Shown piece after piece: positions 13,047 to 13,635 of a stretch of 13,635 bases of DNA (the stretch's first letter is position 1; each line of letters opens with the position of its first letter). Source of the DNA: Ruminococcus sp. UBA4350 (GTDB taxonomy: Bacteria > Bacillota > Clostridia > Oscillospirales > Ruminococcaceae); NCBI GenBank assembly GCA_002394125.1, contig DGSY01000100.1, forward strand, positions 1 through 13,635, read 5' to 3'. The notes under the pieces were generated by a model that was given only the letters and a program-made list of their open reading frames with translations, was not told the DNA's origin and ran no database searches. The position numbers and the translations under genes are program-made.

Positions 13047-13274
13047 ATGGGCATAACGGATAGTATCAAGGATTTTTTTGTTCCGGCAGGAGAAGGAGAA
13101 CAGCCGGATGAAAAAGGCCGCTTCGTGCTGACCGGCCGGCAGGCGCTCGGCGGTATGCTGATCTATACGGTCACAGACCGCGAAACCGGCGTCAGCTACA
13201 TCACAAAGCCGGGCAATGACTGCCCGCTCACGCCGCTGCTCGGTGCAGACGGCAAACCGCTGCTTTACAAATAA
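13047..13274 (+). CDS. DUF6440-like small protein
   Basis: The 75-residue protein has the DUF6440-type ending, in which a DRETGVSYI stretch is followed by CPLTPLLGADGKPLLYK. Function is unknown for the family. It is probably cytoplasmic, and a possible soft hydrophobic stretch (GGMLIYTV) is too short for a membrane helix. GAGAGGA (13036-13042) lies 4-5 bases before the ATG, and the gap to purE is 12 bp, so it sits inside the purine operon. The 72-bp gap to purC contains a small hairpin (TGCGG/CCGCA, 13296-13311) without a T-tract. Confidence 0.7.
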   Translation: MGITDSIKDFFVPAGEGEQPDEKGRFVLTGRQALGGMLIYTVTDRETGVSYITKPGNDCPLTPLLGADGKPLLYK

Positions 13275-13346
13275 GCAGCTTCCAGTTATCGGATATGCGG
13301 TTCAGTCCGCAGAAATATATGCAATTATTATCAGGAGGAAAAACCA

Positions 13347-13635
13347 ATGGCAAATGCAGTAAAAGGCGAGCAGCTCTATGAGGGCAAGGCAAAGAAGGTC
13401 TATGCGACCAATGATCCCGATCTCGTGATCGTCGATTACAAGGACGACGCGACCGCAGGCGACGGTGCAAAGAAGGGCACGATCAAGGGCAAGGGCGTCA
13501 TCAACAACCAGATGACAAATATCATGTTTCAGATGCTCGAAAAGGAAGGCGTTCCGACACACTTCGTCGAGGAGCTTTCCGAGCGCGAAACGCTTGTCAA
13601 AAAAGTTGAAATCGTTCCGCTGGAGGTCATCGTCC
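13347..13635 (+). CDS. purC: Phosphoribosylaminoimidazole-succinocarboxamide synthase (PurC), 5' part
   Basis: SAICAR synthase joins CAIR and aspartate with ATP, the step after PurE. The first 96 residues are present and the gene runs off the window end. The N-terminal family pattern is clear: QLYEGKAKKVY (9-19), DYKDDATAGDGAKKG (30-44), KGVINNQMTNIMFQMLE, GVPTHFVEEL, and VKKVEIVPLEVIV. AGGAGG (13333-13338) is 8 bases before the ATG. The order purE, small gene, purC places it in the purine operon. Confidence 0.95.
   Translation, partial: MANAVKGEQLYEGKAKKVYATNDPDLVIVDYKDDATAGDGAKKGTIKGKGVINNQMTNIMFQMLEKEGVPTHFVEELSERETLVKKVEIVPLEVIV

Overview
The window reads as a chromosomal segment of a moderately GC-rich, spore-forming Firmicute, most likely a Clostridia member of the Ruminococcus/Oscillospiraceae kind. 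This is inference, based on a stage II sporulation protein P gene, strong AGGAGG-type ribosome binding sites, TTGnnn-17-TATAAT promoters, and coding genes rich in G/C at third positions beside AT-rich promoters. No phage, plasmid or transposase gene is visible.

Layout. (1) 66-2335: a methionyl-tRNA-synthetase-like class I enzyme with unusual signature motifs, translationally coupled (ATGA) to a 63-residue two-helix membrane protein. (2) 2336-2819: a non-coding, palindrome-rich stretch with a 21-bp perfect inverted repeat at its ends and at least six hairpins inside. (3) 2785-2944, minus strand: a tRNA-Arg(CCG) with its own promoter and terminator. (4) 3012-3608, plus: a permuted NlpC/P60 (YiiX-like) protein whose 3' end overlaps by 31 bp the convergent minus-strand pair spoIIP plus a 115-residue membrane protein (3578-5076). 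(5) 5150-9342, plus: tandem promoters, a cytoplasmic GH2 glycosidase, a TraX-family membrane protein and an unrecognised 165-residue protein, closed by a clear intrinsic terminator. (6) 9406-12485, plus: a promoter, then a polyisoprenyl-phosphate-type GT2 glycosyltransferase carrying a ~340-residue extra C-terminal tail (nine 10-residue repeats, an Asp/Tyr-only block, and Ala/Glu-rich helices), followed by a membrane-anchored protein with WG-repeat-like motifs. (7) 12537-13635, plus: purE, a DUF6440-like small gene, and the 5' part of purC, which is the start of a de novo purine cluster cut by the window end.

Most genes are housekeeping or cell-envelope functions. The least ordinary parts are the glycosyltransferase with its repetitive acidic tail, the MetRS-like enzyme with a non-canonical KMSKS loop, the GH2-TraX-unknown operon, and the hairpin-rich intergenic element. 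No defence system, CRISPR array or mobile gene was found.
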